A stretch of DNA of 33,507 nt from contig JAFRNP010000034.1 of NCBI GenBank assembly GCA_017430145.1, forward strand, positions 1 to 33,507, read 5' to 3'. The position numbers and the translations under genes are program-made. Positions 1 to 7,439 of this stretch are shown one piece after another. The stretch is from Clostridia bacterium (lineage in GTDB: Bacteria; Bacillota; Clostridia; Oscillospirales; Acutalibacteraceae). Position 1 is the first letter of the stretch; each line of letters begins with the position of its first letter. The notes under the pieces are model-generated. The model worked only from the letters and a program-made list of their open reading frames with translations. It was not told where the DNA came from and ran no database searches.

Positions 1-63
1 GGGCTACGCCCTCCGCTCCGTGTGCCCCTATGTCGAATGTGCTAACTTTAAGCTTTTTGATAT

Positions 64-92
64 TTAACCAAAGTTTTTTGGGAGAATATATT
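64..92 (+). promoter_or_regulatory. Candidate promoter of the lipoprotein/radical SAM unit
   Basis: TTAACC (64-69), 17-base spacer, TATATT (87-92), lying 37 bases before the lipoprotein start in an AT-rich stretch. The -10 matches 5 of 6 consensus bases, the -35 only 4. Bases 1-63 hold no gene; they start with a small GGGC-TAC-GCCC hairpin. Confidence 0.4.
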
Positions 93-128
93 GACAAATT
101 TCAAAAATTGAGATAGGAGAAGTCCTGC

Positions 129-401
129 ATGAAAAAGAGTGAGATGATCAAAAAGCTGGCGCTGGGCGCGGCGCTGACCGGCGCGGCGCTGCAGCTGGGC
201 GGCTGCGTGCAGCAGGACCTTTACGGCCCGCCGCCGGAGGCGCAGACGAATCTGACCGACCCTTCCGAGATGCCGATCGAAGATCTGTACGGCCCGCCGG
301 TCGCGCCGCCCGACGACTTTACCGATGAAGAACCGTATGAAGAGGAACCCGAAGAGGAGCCCGAAGAAGAAACGGTTGGCTCGGCCGAAGACGCACAGTA
401 A
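129..401 (+). CDS. Small lipoprotein with two DLYGPP motifs, putative radical SAM substrate
   Basis: A 90-residue exported lipoprotein. Residues 1-25 form a lipoprotein signal peptide (MKK start, Ala/Leu-rich core) ending in the lipobox LGGC with the acylated Cys at 26. The mature part carries DLYGPP at residues 30-35 and 52-57, then a Pro/Asp/Glu-rich tail with runs of Glu (about 65-82). AGGAG nine bases before the ATG supports the start. The next gene, 15 bases downstream, is a radical SAM/SPASM enzyme. A similar pairing of a short lipoprotein carrying a YG-x-P-type motif with a SPASM enzyme is known from Bacteroidetes as the rSAM/lipoprotein system (recalled, not searched). I infer that the tyrosine motifs are the modified sites. 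The function of the product is unknown. Confidence 0.75.
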   Translation: MKKSEMIKKLALGAALTGAALQLGGCVQQDLYGPPPEAQTNLTDPSEMPIEDLYGPPVAPPDDFTDEEPYEEEPEEEPEEETVGSAEDAQ

Positions 402-416
402 GAAAAGGACTGCACT

Positions 417-1493
417 ATGACACAAGATCAGAAAACCGCGCAGCTGGAACGGGTCCGCCGCTGGCGGGAGGAAAAATACCGCTCGCCGGAGCTGCGCAAC
501 CTGTTTCTGGAGCTGACGCTCAGGTGCAACGAGCGCTGCCTGCACTGCGGCAGCTCCTGCGGGGACGTACCTTCCGAGGAGATGCCGAAGGAAACATGCC
601 GCCGCATCCTGCGCGAGGTGAAAGAGGACTTTTCGAAAAAGCTGCCCATGCTCTGCATCACCGGCGGCGAGCCGCTGCTGCGCCGGGACTTTTTTGATAT
701 CCTCGGCGACGCGCATTCCCTCGGGTTTTACTGGGGCATGACCACCAACGGGACGCTGATCACGCCGGAGGTCGCGCGGGAACTGAAGCGCGCGGGCATG
801 GGCACGGTCTCCGTCAGTCTGGACGGCCTGCCGGCACACCACGACGCGCTGCGCCGCACGCCCGGCGGGTTCGACAAAGCGATGGCGGGCATCGGGAACC
901 TGCTTGCCGTCGGGTTCGACCACGTGCAGGTCACGACGGTGGTGCACCGGGAGAGCCTGCACGACCTCGACGCGCTGTTTGAGATCCTGAAGGACGTGGA
1001 TATCGACTCCTGGCGGATCATAAATATGGAGCCCATCGGCAGGGCGCTGGAGCACCCCGATCTGATGCTGACGCCCGACGACTACCGGTATCTGATCGGC
1101 TATATCCGCGACAAACGGCGGGAGGGCTACCCTGTCGCCTACGGCTGCAGCCACTACGTCGGGCAGGAACTGGAGGGACAGCTGCGCGGCTGGTACTTTT
1201 TATGCACCGCCGGGATCTATACCGCCAGCATCATGGCAAACGGCGACGTGGGCGCGTGCCTCGATATCGAGCGGCGGCCCGAGACGGTCATGGGCAACGT
1301 GTATCAGACGCGCTTTTCGGAGATCTGGAACAACGGTTTCGGCTTTTACCGGCAGGATTTCGCCGCCAAAAACCCCGGCTGCGCCGCCTGTCCCGAGCGG
1401 GGCTACTGCGCCGGAGACTCCCGCCACACCTGGGATTTTGACAAAAACGCCCCGCTGGTGTGCATGAAGGACGTATTGTGGACGGATACGTAA
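417..1493 (+). CDS. Radical SAM/SPASM peptide-modifying enzyme
   Basis: A 358-residue radical SAM protein. The SAM-binding cluster motif CNERCLHC holds Cys 37, 41 and 44; GGEP is at 83-86. The C-terminal SPASM region has Cys 263, then G276-x4-C281, then Cys 322, 325 and 331, and Cys 349; the position expected for a further Cys after 331 is Ser 335. Cys 244 is an extra candidate ligand. SPASM enzymes use auxiliary iron-sulfur clusters to make crosslinks or other changes in ribosomally made peptides or enzymes. The gene lies 15 bases after the small lipoprotein and has AAAGGA before its ATG, so the two are almost certainly co-transcribed. I infer that the lipoprotein is its substrate. No protease, exporter or leader-binding RRE gene is adjacent, which fits a substrate exported through its own signal peptide. 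Confidence 0.85.
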   Translation: MTQDQKTAQLERVRRWREEKYRSPELRNLFLELTLRCNERCLHCGSSCGDVPSEEMPKETCRRILREVKEDFSKKLPMLCITGGEPLLRRDFFDILGDAHSLGFYWGMTTNGTLITPEVARELKRAGMGTVSVSLDGLPAHHDALRRTPGGFDKAMAGIGNLLAVGFDHVQVTTVVHRESLHDLDALFEILKDVDIDSWRIINMEPIGRALEHPDLMLTPDDYRYLIGYIRDKRREGYPVAYGCSHYVGQELEGQLRGWYFLCTAGIYTASIMANGDVGACLDIERRPETVMGNVYQTRFSEIWNNGFGFYRQDFAAKNPGCAACPERGYCAGDSRHTWDFDKNAPLVCMKDVLWTDT

Positions 1494-1509
1494 AAGCGCG
1501 AAAAAACAC

Positions 1510-1538
1510 TTGCAATCACGGCTGAAATATGGTATGTT
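1510..1538 (+). promoter_or_regulatory. glyA promoter
   Basis: TTGCAA (1510-1515), 17-base spacer, TATGTT (1533-1538), 47 bases before the glyA start. Good spacing and a near-consensus -35. Confidence 0.6.
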
Positions 1539-1558
1539 ATTAGTTACTGATAACATAC
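1532..1558. promoter_or_regulatory. 9+9 inverted repeat over the glyA -10 and start site
   Basis: GTATGTTAT (1532-1540) and ATAACATAC (1550-1558) are perfect inverted repeats separated by nine bases. The left arm overlaps the -10 box and the right arm falls in the early transcript. No U-run follows, so it is not a terminator. It looks like a repressor operator, or less likely a 5'-UTR hairpin. Confidence 0.55.
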
Positions 1559-1584
1559 TTTTTCTTTAAAGAAGGGGAAACGAC

Positions 1585-2766
1585 ATGGGAAGTTACGTCT
1601 TTGAGCTGATCGAGCAGGAGGCTCGCCGGCAGGAGAACAACATTGAGCTGATCGCCAGTGAAAACTTTGTGAGCGCCCAGGTCCAGCGCGCCATCGGCTG
1701 CTGCCTGACCAACAAGTACGCGGAGGGCTACCCCACCGACCGGAAGACCGGCAAAAAGGGCAGGTACTACGGCGGTTGCGAGATCGTGGACAAGCTGGAA
1801 CAGTACTGCTGCGACAAGTGGCAGGAGGTTTTCAACACCGATTACCACGTGAACGTCCAGCCCCACTCCGGTTCCAGCGCGAACCTTGCCGCGTATATGA
1901 GCGTACTGAAGCCCGGCGACACGATCCTTGCCATGGACCTTTCCAACGGCGGGCACCTGACCCACGGCTCGGCGGTCAACTTCTCCGGCAAGCTGTTCCG
2001 GATGACGTTTTACGACGTAACGCCCGAGGGCTTCATCGACTACGACGATATCGAACGCAAGGCGAAGACCGAAAAGCCGCAGCTGATTTTAGCGGGCGCC
2101 AGCGCCTATTCCCGGATCATCGACTTTGAACGCATCGCAGCCATCGCCAAAGCCAACGGCGCGTATTTCATGGTGGATATGGCGCACATCGCGGGCCTGA
2201 TCGCCGCCGGCGAGCACCCCACGCCCTTCGGCTATGCGGACATCATCACCACCACGACCCACAAGACCCTGCGCGGCCCCCGCGGCGGCCTGATCTTCTG
2301 CAAGCCGGAGCTGGCGAAAAAGATCGACGGCGGCGTGTTCCCGGGCACCCAGGGCGGCCCGCTGGAGCACGCGATCGCGGGCAAGGCCGTAACGGCCGAG
2401 GAGGCATGCGAGCCGGCGTTCAGGGAATACTGCAAACAGGTCCGAAAAAACACGAAAGCCATGTGCGACCGCTTTATCGAGAACGGCTTTGAGATCGTGA
2501 CCGGCGGCACCGACAACCACCTGTTCCTGGTGGACCTGACCCGCACGCACCCGAACCTTTCGGGCAAGGACGTGCAGGACGCGCTGGACAAAGAGGGCAT
2601 CACGCTGAACAAGAACTGTGTGCCGGGCGAAAAGCGCTCCCCCGCCGAGACCAGCGGCGTGCGCATCGGCTGCGCCGCCATGACGACCCGCGGCTGGAAG
2701 GAAGCCGACGCCGTCGCCTGCGCGGACAGGATCGCCGGGATCATCAACAGGATGACAAAGGCGTAA
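1585..2766 (+). CDS. glyA: Serine hydroxymethyltransferase
   Basis: Cytoplasmic PLP enzyme converting serine and tetrahydrofolate to glycine and 5,10-methylene-THF, the main source of one-carbon units. The 393-residue protein shows the family signatures: the IELIASENF start, YAEGYP, GGHLTHG, the VDMAHIAGL segment (Asp198, His201) and the PLP-lysine region [11 protein letters not shown] with Lys227. It is slightly shorter than the usual 410-420 residues but complete. GAAGGGG lies before the ATG. The gene has its own promoter and terminator and so is a single-gene unit; a perfect dyad over the -10 suggests regulation, perhaps by purine, glycine or one-carbon status (inference). Confidence 0.97.
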   Translation: MGSYVFELIEQEARRQENNIELIASENFVSAQVQRAIGCCLTNKYAEGYPTDRKTGKKGRYYGGCEIVDKLEQYCCDKWQEVFNTDYHVNVQPHSGSSANLAAYMSVLKPGDTILAMDLSNGGHLTHGSAVNFSGKLFRMTFYDVTPEGFIDYDDIERKAKTEKPQLILAGASAYSRIIDFERIAAIAKANGAYFMVDMAHIAGLIAAGEHPTPFGYADIITTTTHKTLRGPRGGLIFCKPELAKKIDGGVFPGTQGGPLEHAIAGKAVTAEEACEPAFREYCKQVRKNTKAMCDRFIENGFEIVTGGTDNHLFLVDLTRTHPNLSGKDVQDALDKEGITLNKNCVPGEKRSPAETSGVRIGCAAMTTRGWKEADAVACADRIAGIINRMTKA

Positions 2767-2779
2767 AGAAAACATACGG

Positions 2780-2812
2780 AGAGGAGAACGCAAGACCTGC
2801 GCTCCTCTTTTT
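2780..2812 (+). terminator. Intrinsic terminator after glyA
   Basis: AGAGGAG (2780-2786) pairs with CTCCTCT (2802-2808), with an inner CGCA/TGCG pairing, and the transcript ends in a run of five T. It lies 14 bases after the glyA stop. Confidence 0.7.
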
Positions 2813-2843
2813 CAAAAAAACAGCGCACATAACAGAGGAGACA

Positions 2844-3938
2844 ATGGAGATTCCTGCAAACCGGTTGGACCGCACCTTTGAGCGGCATCAGACGGAATAT
2901 GAGGCGGCGGCGCTGAAGGTCCTGCGCTCGGGCCGGTACGTGCTGGGCGAAGAGACCGCGGCGTTTGAATCGGAATTTGCCGCGTACCTCGGCGGGGGGA
3001 CGTGCGTCGGGCTCGCCAGCGGGCTGGACGCGCTCTGGATCGCCTTCCGTCTGCTGGGGATCGGCCCCGGGGACGAGGTGCTCGTACAAGGGAACACCTA
3101 TATCGCGACGGTGATGGGGATCACAAAAAACGGCGCGACGCCCGTTTTCGTTGAGCCGGACGCGCATTTTGCGATGGACCCCGAAGCGCTGGAGCCGCTG
3201 CTGACCCCCCGCACCAAAGCGGTGCTGGTCACGCACCTGTACGGCATGATGACGCCGATGGCGCCGATCGTCCGCTTTTGCCGGGAACACGGATTGTATC
3301 TGGTGGAGGACTGCGCCCAGGCGCACGGCGCGGCATACGGCGGCCGCAAGGCGGGGACCTTCGGGGACGTGGGCTGCTTTTCCTTTTATCCCACGAAAAA
3401 CCTCGGCTGCTTCGGGGACGGCGGCGCCGTCTGGGTCCGCTCCCCCGCGCTTGCCGAACGGTTTCGGACGTTTCGCAATTACGGCAGCGAAAAAAAACAC
3501 CACAACGCCGAGGTCGGCGCCAATTCCCGGCTGGACGAGCTGCAGGCGGCGCTGCTGCGGGTAAAACTGCGGCATCTGGACGGGCTGAACGCCGAAAAGC
3601 AGCGCATCGCCGCGCGGTACCTGCGGGAGATCGAAAACCCGCAGATCCTTCTGCCCGAGCCTGCAAAAGGGACGGTAAACGTCTGGCACCAGTTCGTGGT
3701 CCGCTGCCAAAGGCGCGGCGCGCTGGCGGACAGCCTGCGGGAACAGGGGATCGGCACGGAGATCCATTACCCGATCCCGCCGCATCTGGCGGAGGCTTAC
3801 CGGTATCTGGGGCTCTCCCGGGGCGCCCTGCCGAAAACGGAGGCGCTGGCGGATACCGTACTGTCCGTACCGAGTTTCATCGGGCTTACAGAGGACGAGC
3901 AGACCCGGGTGATCCGGGCGCTGAACGCCTTTCAATAA
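2844..3938 (+). CDS. DegT/DnrJ/EryC1 family sugar aminotransferase
   Basis: A 364-residue PLP aminotransferase of the sugar nucleotide family. The PLP lysine is Lys185 in FYPTKNLGCFGDGG; the cofactor-contacting EDCAQAHGA starts at Glu155 and TYIATV is near 85. This family transfers an amino group from glutamate to a keto-sugar nucleotide. Next to a FdtA/WxcM-like ketoisomerase and RmlB, the likeliest role is 3-amination of dTDP-3-keto-6-deoxyhexose (FdtB or QdtB type). Whether the product is the gluco or galacto isomer cannot be read from the sequence. GAGGAG lies very close to the ATG. Only 31 bases separate the start from the glyA terminator, so the promoter is unclear and leak-through from glyA is possible. 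Confidence 0.88.
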   Translation: MEIPANRLDRTFERHQTEYEAAALKVLRSGRYVLGEETAAFESEFAAYLGGGTCVGLASGLDALWIAFRLLGIGPGDEVLVQGNTYIATVMGITKNGATPVFVEPDAHFAMDPEALEPLLTPRTKAVLVTHLYGMMTPMAPIVRFCREHGLYLVEDCAQAHGAAYGGRKAGTFGDVGCFSFYPTKNLGCFGDGGAVWVRSPALAERFRTFRNYGSEKKHHNAEVGANSRLDELQAALLRVKLRHLDGLNAEKQRIAARYLREIENPQILLPEPAKGTVNVWHQFVVRCQRRGALADSLREQGIGTEIHYPIPPHLAEAYRYLGLSRGALPKTEALADTVLSVPSFIGLTEDEQTRVIRALNAFQ

Positions 3939-3953
3939 ACGAAAAACCGAAAA

Positions 3954-3979
3954 CAACACCGCACGTTTCGGGTGTGCGG
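3954..3979. repeat. Palindromic repeat, copy A
   Basis: CAACACCGCA (3954-3963), seven bases, GGTGTGCGG (3971-3979). The same two arms with the same loop length recur at 33379-33404. It forms a stem through CCGCA/TGCGG, lies between two cotranscribed genes and covers a possible GTG start of the downstream gene. Confidence 0.5.
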
Positions 3980-3992
3980 CGTTGCCCTGCGT

Positions 3993-4481
3993 ATGATCCT
4001 TCAGAAAGGAAGCGGTACGCCGGAAAAGGCGTATCGCACGGATATATCCATGCTCCCTGCCTGCCGCCGCCTGAAAGCGGAGACCTTTTGCCAGCCTAAC
4101 GGTGTTTTAAGTGTGATCGAAGAAAACAGGCCCGTGCCTTTTGCTATGCGCCGGTGCTTTTTTCTCTATGATCTGAAGCCCGGAGACGTGCGCGGTCGCC
4201 ATGCGGCGCTCAATGAACAGTGCGTTTTTCTGCTTTCGGGGGCATGCAGCGTTTTTGTGCACGACGGCAAAACCGAGACCGTATACCGGCTCCGGGAACC
4301 GATGGAGGGGCTGTATATCCCCTCTTCGTTCTGGCGGGAGATCCGCGACTGCACGGATAACTGCATGCTGGCGGTCTTTTCGGACAGCCCCTACGATCCG
4401 GCGGCGTATATCCGTGATTTTGACGTGTTTGTGCAGACCATGGCAAAAAAGGCCGGCACAGAAAGCGAGGCGGCGACATGA
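3993..4481 (+). CDS. FdtA/WxcM-like dTDP-sugar 3,4-ketoisomerase (cupin)
   Basis: Cupin protein of the FdtA/QdtA/WxcM family, which moves the keto group of dTDP-4-keto-6-deoxyglucose from C4 to C3 before amination. Family features: the RG-x-HA histidine motif (RGRHA), VLSVIEEN near the start, the QCVFLLSGACSVFV strand pair, and the IP-SFW segment. The start is uncertain. ATG at 3993 gives 162 residues, ATG at 4050 gives 143 (closest to FdtA, about 139), and an upstream GTG at 3972 lies inside a palindrome. None has a convincing Shine-Dalgarno. The stop overlaps the RmlB start by four bases (ATGA), so translation is probably coupled. The flanking aminotransferase and RmlB support the assignment. 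Confidence 0.8.
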   Translation: MILQKGSGTPEKAYRTDISMLPACRRLKAETFCQPNGVLSVIEENRPVPFAMRRCFFLYDLKPGDVRGRHAALNEQCVFLLSGACSVFVHDGKTETVYRLREPMEGLYIPSSFWREIRDCTDNCMLAVFSDSPYDPAAYIRDFDVFVQTMAKKAGTESEAAT

Positions 4482-5455
4482 CCCTGGTCGTGACCGGCGG
4501 CGCCGGATTTATCGGCAGCCGGTTTTTAAAGTATTACCGCGAAAAATACCCCGAACGGCGGCTGGTTTGTATCGACAAACTGACCTATGCCGGAAACCCG
4601 CGGGCGCTGGAACCCTTTCTTGCGGATCCCGGGTTTCGTTTCCTGCAAGCGGATATCTGCGACCGGGAGGCAGTGGAAGCGTTGTTTGAAGCCGAGCGCC
4701 CGTGGGCGGTGATCAATTTTGCCGCGGAGAGCCATGTGGACCGCTCCATCTCCGACCCCTCCGTGTTTTTGCAGACAAACGTCCTCGGTACGCAGGTGCT
4801 GCTGGACGCCTGCCGCGATTTCGGCGGCGTGCGGTTCCATCAGGTCTCCACGGACGAGGTCTACGGCGATCTGCCGCTGGACAGGCCGGACCTGAAATTT
4901 ACGGAAGCATCCCCTCTGCGCCCCGGCTCTCCGTATTCCGCCTCCAAGGCGGCGGCGGACCTGTTGGCGCTGGCTTACCGGCATACCTACGCTCTGCCGG
5001 TCACGGTCTCCCGCTGCTCCAACAATTACGGGCCCTTTCAGCATCCGGAAAAGCTGATCCCGCATATGATCGGCTGCGCGCTGAAGGGAGAGGAGCTGCC
5101 GGTGTACGGGACCGGCGCGAACGTGCGGGACTGGATCCACGTGTCGGACCACTGCCGCGCGCTGGACGCGATTCTGGAACGCGGGACGGAGGGCGAAATC
5201 TATAACGTGGGCGGAAACTGCGAGACGGACAACCTGACGCTTGTGAAAACGCTGTGCGGGATCCTCGGGATCCCGGAGACAAGGATCGCCTTCGTGGCGG
5301 ACCGCAAGGGCCATGACCGGCGCTACGCCGTCGACGCGGGCAAACTGCAGACCACTCTCGGCTGGCAGGCGGAGATCCCCTTTGAACGGGGGCTGAAGGA
5401 TACCGTGGAATGGTACCTTCGCCACCGGGAGATGTGGGAACAAACCGAAGCATAA
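4478..5455 (+). CDS. rfbB: dTDP-glucose 4,6-dehydratase
   Basis: Short-chain dehydrogenase/reductase that turns dTDP-glucose into dTDP-4-keto-6-deoxyglucose, the shared intermediate of deoxy and amino sugars. The 325-residue protein has the NAD-binding GGAGFIG at 7-13, the AAESHVDRS motif at 82-90, the catalytic TDE in STDEVYG (Thr125, Asp126, Glu127) and the YSASK catalytic pair Tyr153/Lys157. SNNYGPFQ and the C-terminal RKGHDRRYAVD motif are also typical. It ends the three-gene + unit. RmlA, which supplies its substrate, is encoded on the opposite strand 1.1 kb away. No rmlC or rmlD is present, so the pathway here branches to an amino sugar rather than rhamnose. Confidence 0.96.
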   Translation: MTLVVTGGAGFIGSRFLKYYREKYPERRLVCIDKLTYAGNPRALEPFLADPGFRFLQADICDREAVEALFEAERPWAVINFAAESHVDRSISDPSVFLQTNVLGTQVLLDACRDFGGVRFHQVSTDEVYGDLPLDRPDLKFTEASPLRPGSPYSASKAAADLLALAYRHTYALPVTVSRCSNNYGPFQHPEKLIPHMIGCALKGEELPVYGTGANVRDWIHVSDHCRALDAILERGTEGEIYNVGGNCETDNLTLVKTLCGILGIPETRIAFVADRKGHDRRYAVDAGKLQTTLGWQAEIPFERGLKDTVEWYLRHREMWEQTEA

Positions 5456-5473
5456 ACGGAAAAACAGCATAAA

Positions 5474-5520
5474 AAAGCGGCTTTACTGTTGACGGTCCCG
5501 TCGGCAGCAAGCCGCTTTTC
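5474..5520. terminator. Bidirectional terminator between convergent dTDP-sugar units
   Basis: AAAAGCGGCTT (5474-5484) pairs perfectly with AAGCCGCTTTT (5510-5520). A-rich and T-rich flanks allow termination on both strands, as expected between rfbB and the convergent glycosyltransferase gene. Confidence 0.8.
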
Positions 5521-5521
5521 G

Positions 5522-6466
5522 TTATTCCAGATAGGTGTCGATCCGGTATCGCGGGGGGTGTTTTGCCTCCGCAAAGGTCTTTACGATATATTCGCCCAAT
5601 ATCCGGAGCGCGCACATAAAAAGCGTTCCGATCAGAAAAACGGAGGCAAGGATGCACGTCCCCGTCGGGAACGCGCCGCTTTTTCCCCAGAGCACAAACA
5701 TCCCGACCAGCGCCGCAAGCGTCAGCACGCCGCAAAACGCCGCCATACCGGAGACCAGCTTAAGGGGAAAGACGGAATGGGAAAATACGGCGTCAACGGC
5801 AAGGCGCAGCTTTTTTGCGAAACTGTACCCGGTGGTCCCCGCCGCCCGCTCGAACCGCTGATGGTATACGACCGCGCTTTTGAGCCCCATATTGGAGACG
5901 ACGCAGGGCAGATAGTAGTTGGTCGCCGTATAGGCGCTCAGCTGTCCGATCGCTTTTTTGCTCATCAGACGGAAGTTCGCGTGCTGGTCGATCTGCCCCG
6001 TTCCGGCAATGCGCATCAGCGCGTAAAAGCTTCCGGAGGCGAACCGCTCGCCGAAGCCGTCCTCTTTTCTGGCGCTGCGGACCCCGTAGACGATCTCGCA
6101 GCCCTCAGAAAACCGCTGCAGCATTTCATCCACGGCGTCGATATCGTCCTGCAGGTCGGAGTCCATGGTGATCACGCAGTCCGCTTTTTCCGCCGCGGTA
6201 AACATGCCCGCCAGCAGCGCGTTCTGCTCCCCGGCGTTATGCGCCAGGTTCATGGCGGTGATGCGGCGGTCCTTTTTCTTCAGCTCCAGTATCACGTTCC
6301 ACGTATCGTCGGGAGACGCGTCGTTGATTAGCATCAGCCGGCTCTGGGCGGATATGACGCCTTCGGCGGTCAGATCCTCCAGCTTCTTCAAAAACGTCGG
6401 CACGGAAACCGGCAGGGTATCTTCGTCTTTATAGCACGGGACGACAAAATATAAACAGACGGGCAT
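5522..6466 (-). CDS. Membrane-anchored GT2 glycosyltransferase (GtrB/DPM1 type)
   Basis: A 314-residue glycosyltransferase with a GT-A domain (residues 1 to about 225) and two C-terminal membrane helices (about 233-257 and 266-290). Motifs: FVVPCYKDED at 7-16, NDASPDDT at 48-55, and the metal/nucleotide-binding DSDLQDD at 102-108. This architecture is that of polyprenyl-phosphate hexosyltransferases (GtrB, YfdH, DPM1), which load a sugar onto undecaprenyl phosphate on the inner membrane face. In a dTDP-sugar locus it may load a sugar for decoration of a surface glycan (inference; the donor is not readable). GGGGAGG lies just before the ATG. It is the last gene of the - strand unit, 75 bases after rfbA. 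Confidence 0.88.
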   Translation of the reverse strand: MPVCLYFVVPCYKDEDTLPVSVPTFLKKLEDLTAEGVISAQSRLMLINDASPDDTWNVILELKKKDRRITAMNLAHNAGEQNALLAGMFTAAEKADCVITMDSDLQDDIDAVDEMLQRFSEGCEIVYGVRSARKEDGFGERFASGSFYALMRIAGTGQIDQHANFRLMSKKAIGQLSAYTATNYYLPCVVSNMGLKSAVVYHQRFERAAGTTGYSFAKKLRLAVDAVFSHSVFPLKLVSGMAAFCGVLTLAALVGMFVLWGKSGAFPTGTCILASVFLIGTLFMCALRILGEYIVKTFAEAKHPPRYRIDTYLE

Positions 6467-6541
6467 GTTTCCTCCCCATAAGCGTTTTTTCGGTTCCGGT
6501 TTCGCGCCGCGCGGGCAAACCAGGCTGCCCCGCCGCCGCGA

Positions 6542-7429
6542 TCAGTACGGGATCTTCCCCGCCGCCACCTCGGCAAGATGCGCGCCGTAGCCTGAGCTGG
6601 CGTATTTTTCAGCAGACGCGATCAGCTCGGCCTTTGAGATCCAGCCCTTGCGGTAAGCGATCTCCTCCGGCGCCGCGATCACAGCGTCCTGCCGGGCGTG
6701 CAGCATCTGAACAAAGGCGGACGCCTGCGCCAGGCTGTCGGCGGTCCCCACGTCCATCCAGGTGTAGCCGCGGCCCAGCAGCCGCACGCTGAGTCTGCCC
6801 TGCCGCAGATACAATTGGTTGAGAGACGTGATCTCCAGCTCGTTCCTTGCAGACGGACGCAGCTCCGACGCAAGGTCGCTGACCCCCGGCGGATAAAAAT
6901 ACAGGCCGGTGACCGCGTAATTGCTTTTCGGGGCTTTCGGTTTTTCTTCGATATCGGCCACCTTCCCGTCCTGGTCAAGCGCCAGCACGCCGAAGCGTCC
7001 GGGGTCGTTGACGTAGCAGCCAAAAACGACCGCGCGGTCCTTTTCCGCCGCCTCCCGGCCGGCGTCCTCCAGAAGCTGCGTCATCCCGTTCCCGTAAAAC
7101 AGGTTGTCGCCCAGGATCAGGCAGCAGGCGTCGTCCCCGATAAACGGTCTGCCCAGCAAAAACGCCTGCGCGATCCCGTCGGGCGAAGGCTGCGCAAGAT
7201 AGGTGATCCGCACGCCGAAAGCTTCCCCGTCGCCCAGCAGCCGCCGGTAATCCGGCAGCGAAGCGGGGGTGGAGATCAGCAGGATCTCCCGGATCCCCGC
7301 CAGCAAAAGGGTGGAGAGGGGATAATAGATCATCGGTTTATCGTAAACCGGCAGCAGATGCTTGGAAACGACGTTCGTCATCGGCTGCAGACGCGTCCCG
7401 TTTCCGCCGGCAAGCAGGATACCTTTCAT
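6542..7429 (-). CDS. rfbA: Glucose-1-phosphate thymidylyltransferase
   Basis: Makes dTDP-glucose from glucose-1-phosphate and dTTP, the entry step to dTDP-sugars. The 295-residue protein is full length. The nucleotide-binding loop is GGNGTRL at 8-14 (Asn where Ser is usual), followed by SKHLLPVYDKPMIYYPLSTL, and later LGDNLFYG, IEEKPK and NELEIT, all typical of RmlA. It starts 10 bases after the MFS gene stop and the two are probably co-transcribed. The product feeds RfbB and the FdtA/FdtB-like pair encoded on the other strand. Confidence 0.96.
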   Translation of the reverse strand: MKGILLAGGNGTRLQPMTNVVSKHLLPVYDKPMIYYPLSTLLLAGIREILLISTPASLPDYRRLLGDGEAFGVRITYLAQPSPDGIAQAFLLGRPFIGDDACCLILGDNLFYGNGMTQLLEDAGREAAEKDRAVVFGCYVNDPGRFGVLALDQDGKVADIEEKPKAPKSNYAVTGLYFYPPGVSDLASELRPSARNELEITSLNQLYLRQGRLSVRLLGRGYTWMDVGTADSLAQASAFVQMLHARQDAVIAAPEEIAYRKGWISKAELIASAEKYASSGYGAHLAEVAAGKIPY

Positions 7430-7439
7430 AGAACGCGCC

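Noticed and set aside
91-113. TTGACA at 91-96 as the -35 of the lipoprotein gene
   Set aside because: At 17-base spacing the -10 would be TAGGAG, which coincides with the Shine-Dalgarno, so the transcript would lack the ribosome binding site.
48-1154. Long - strand frame opposite the radical SAM gene
   Set aside because: It is a GC-driven shadow: no recognisable domain, composition biased to Arg, Val and Leu, and the + strand frame is a clear enzyme.
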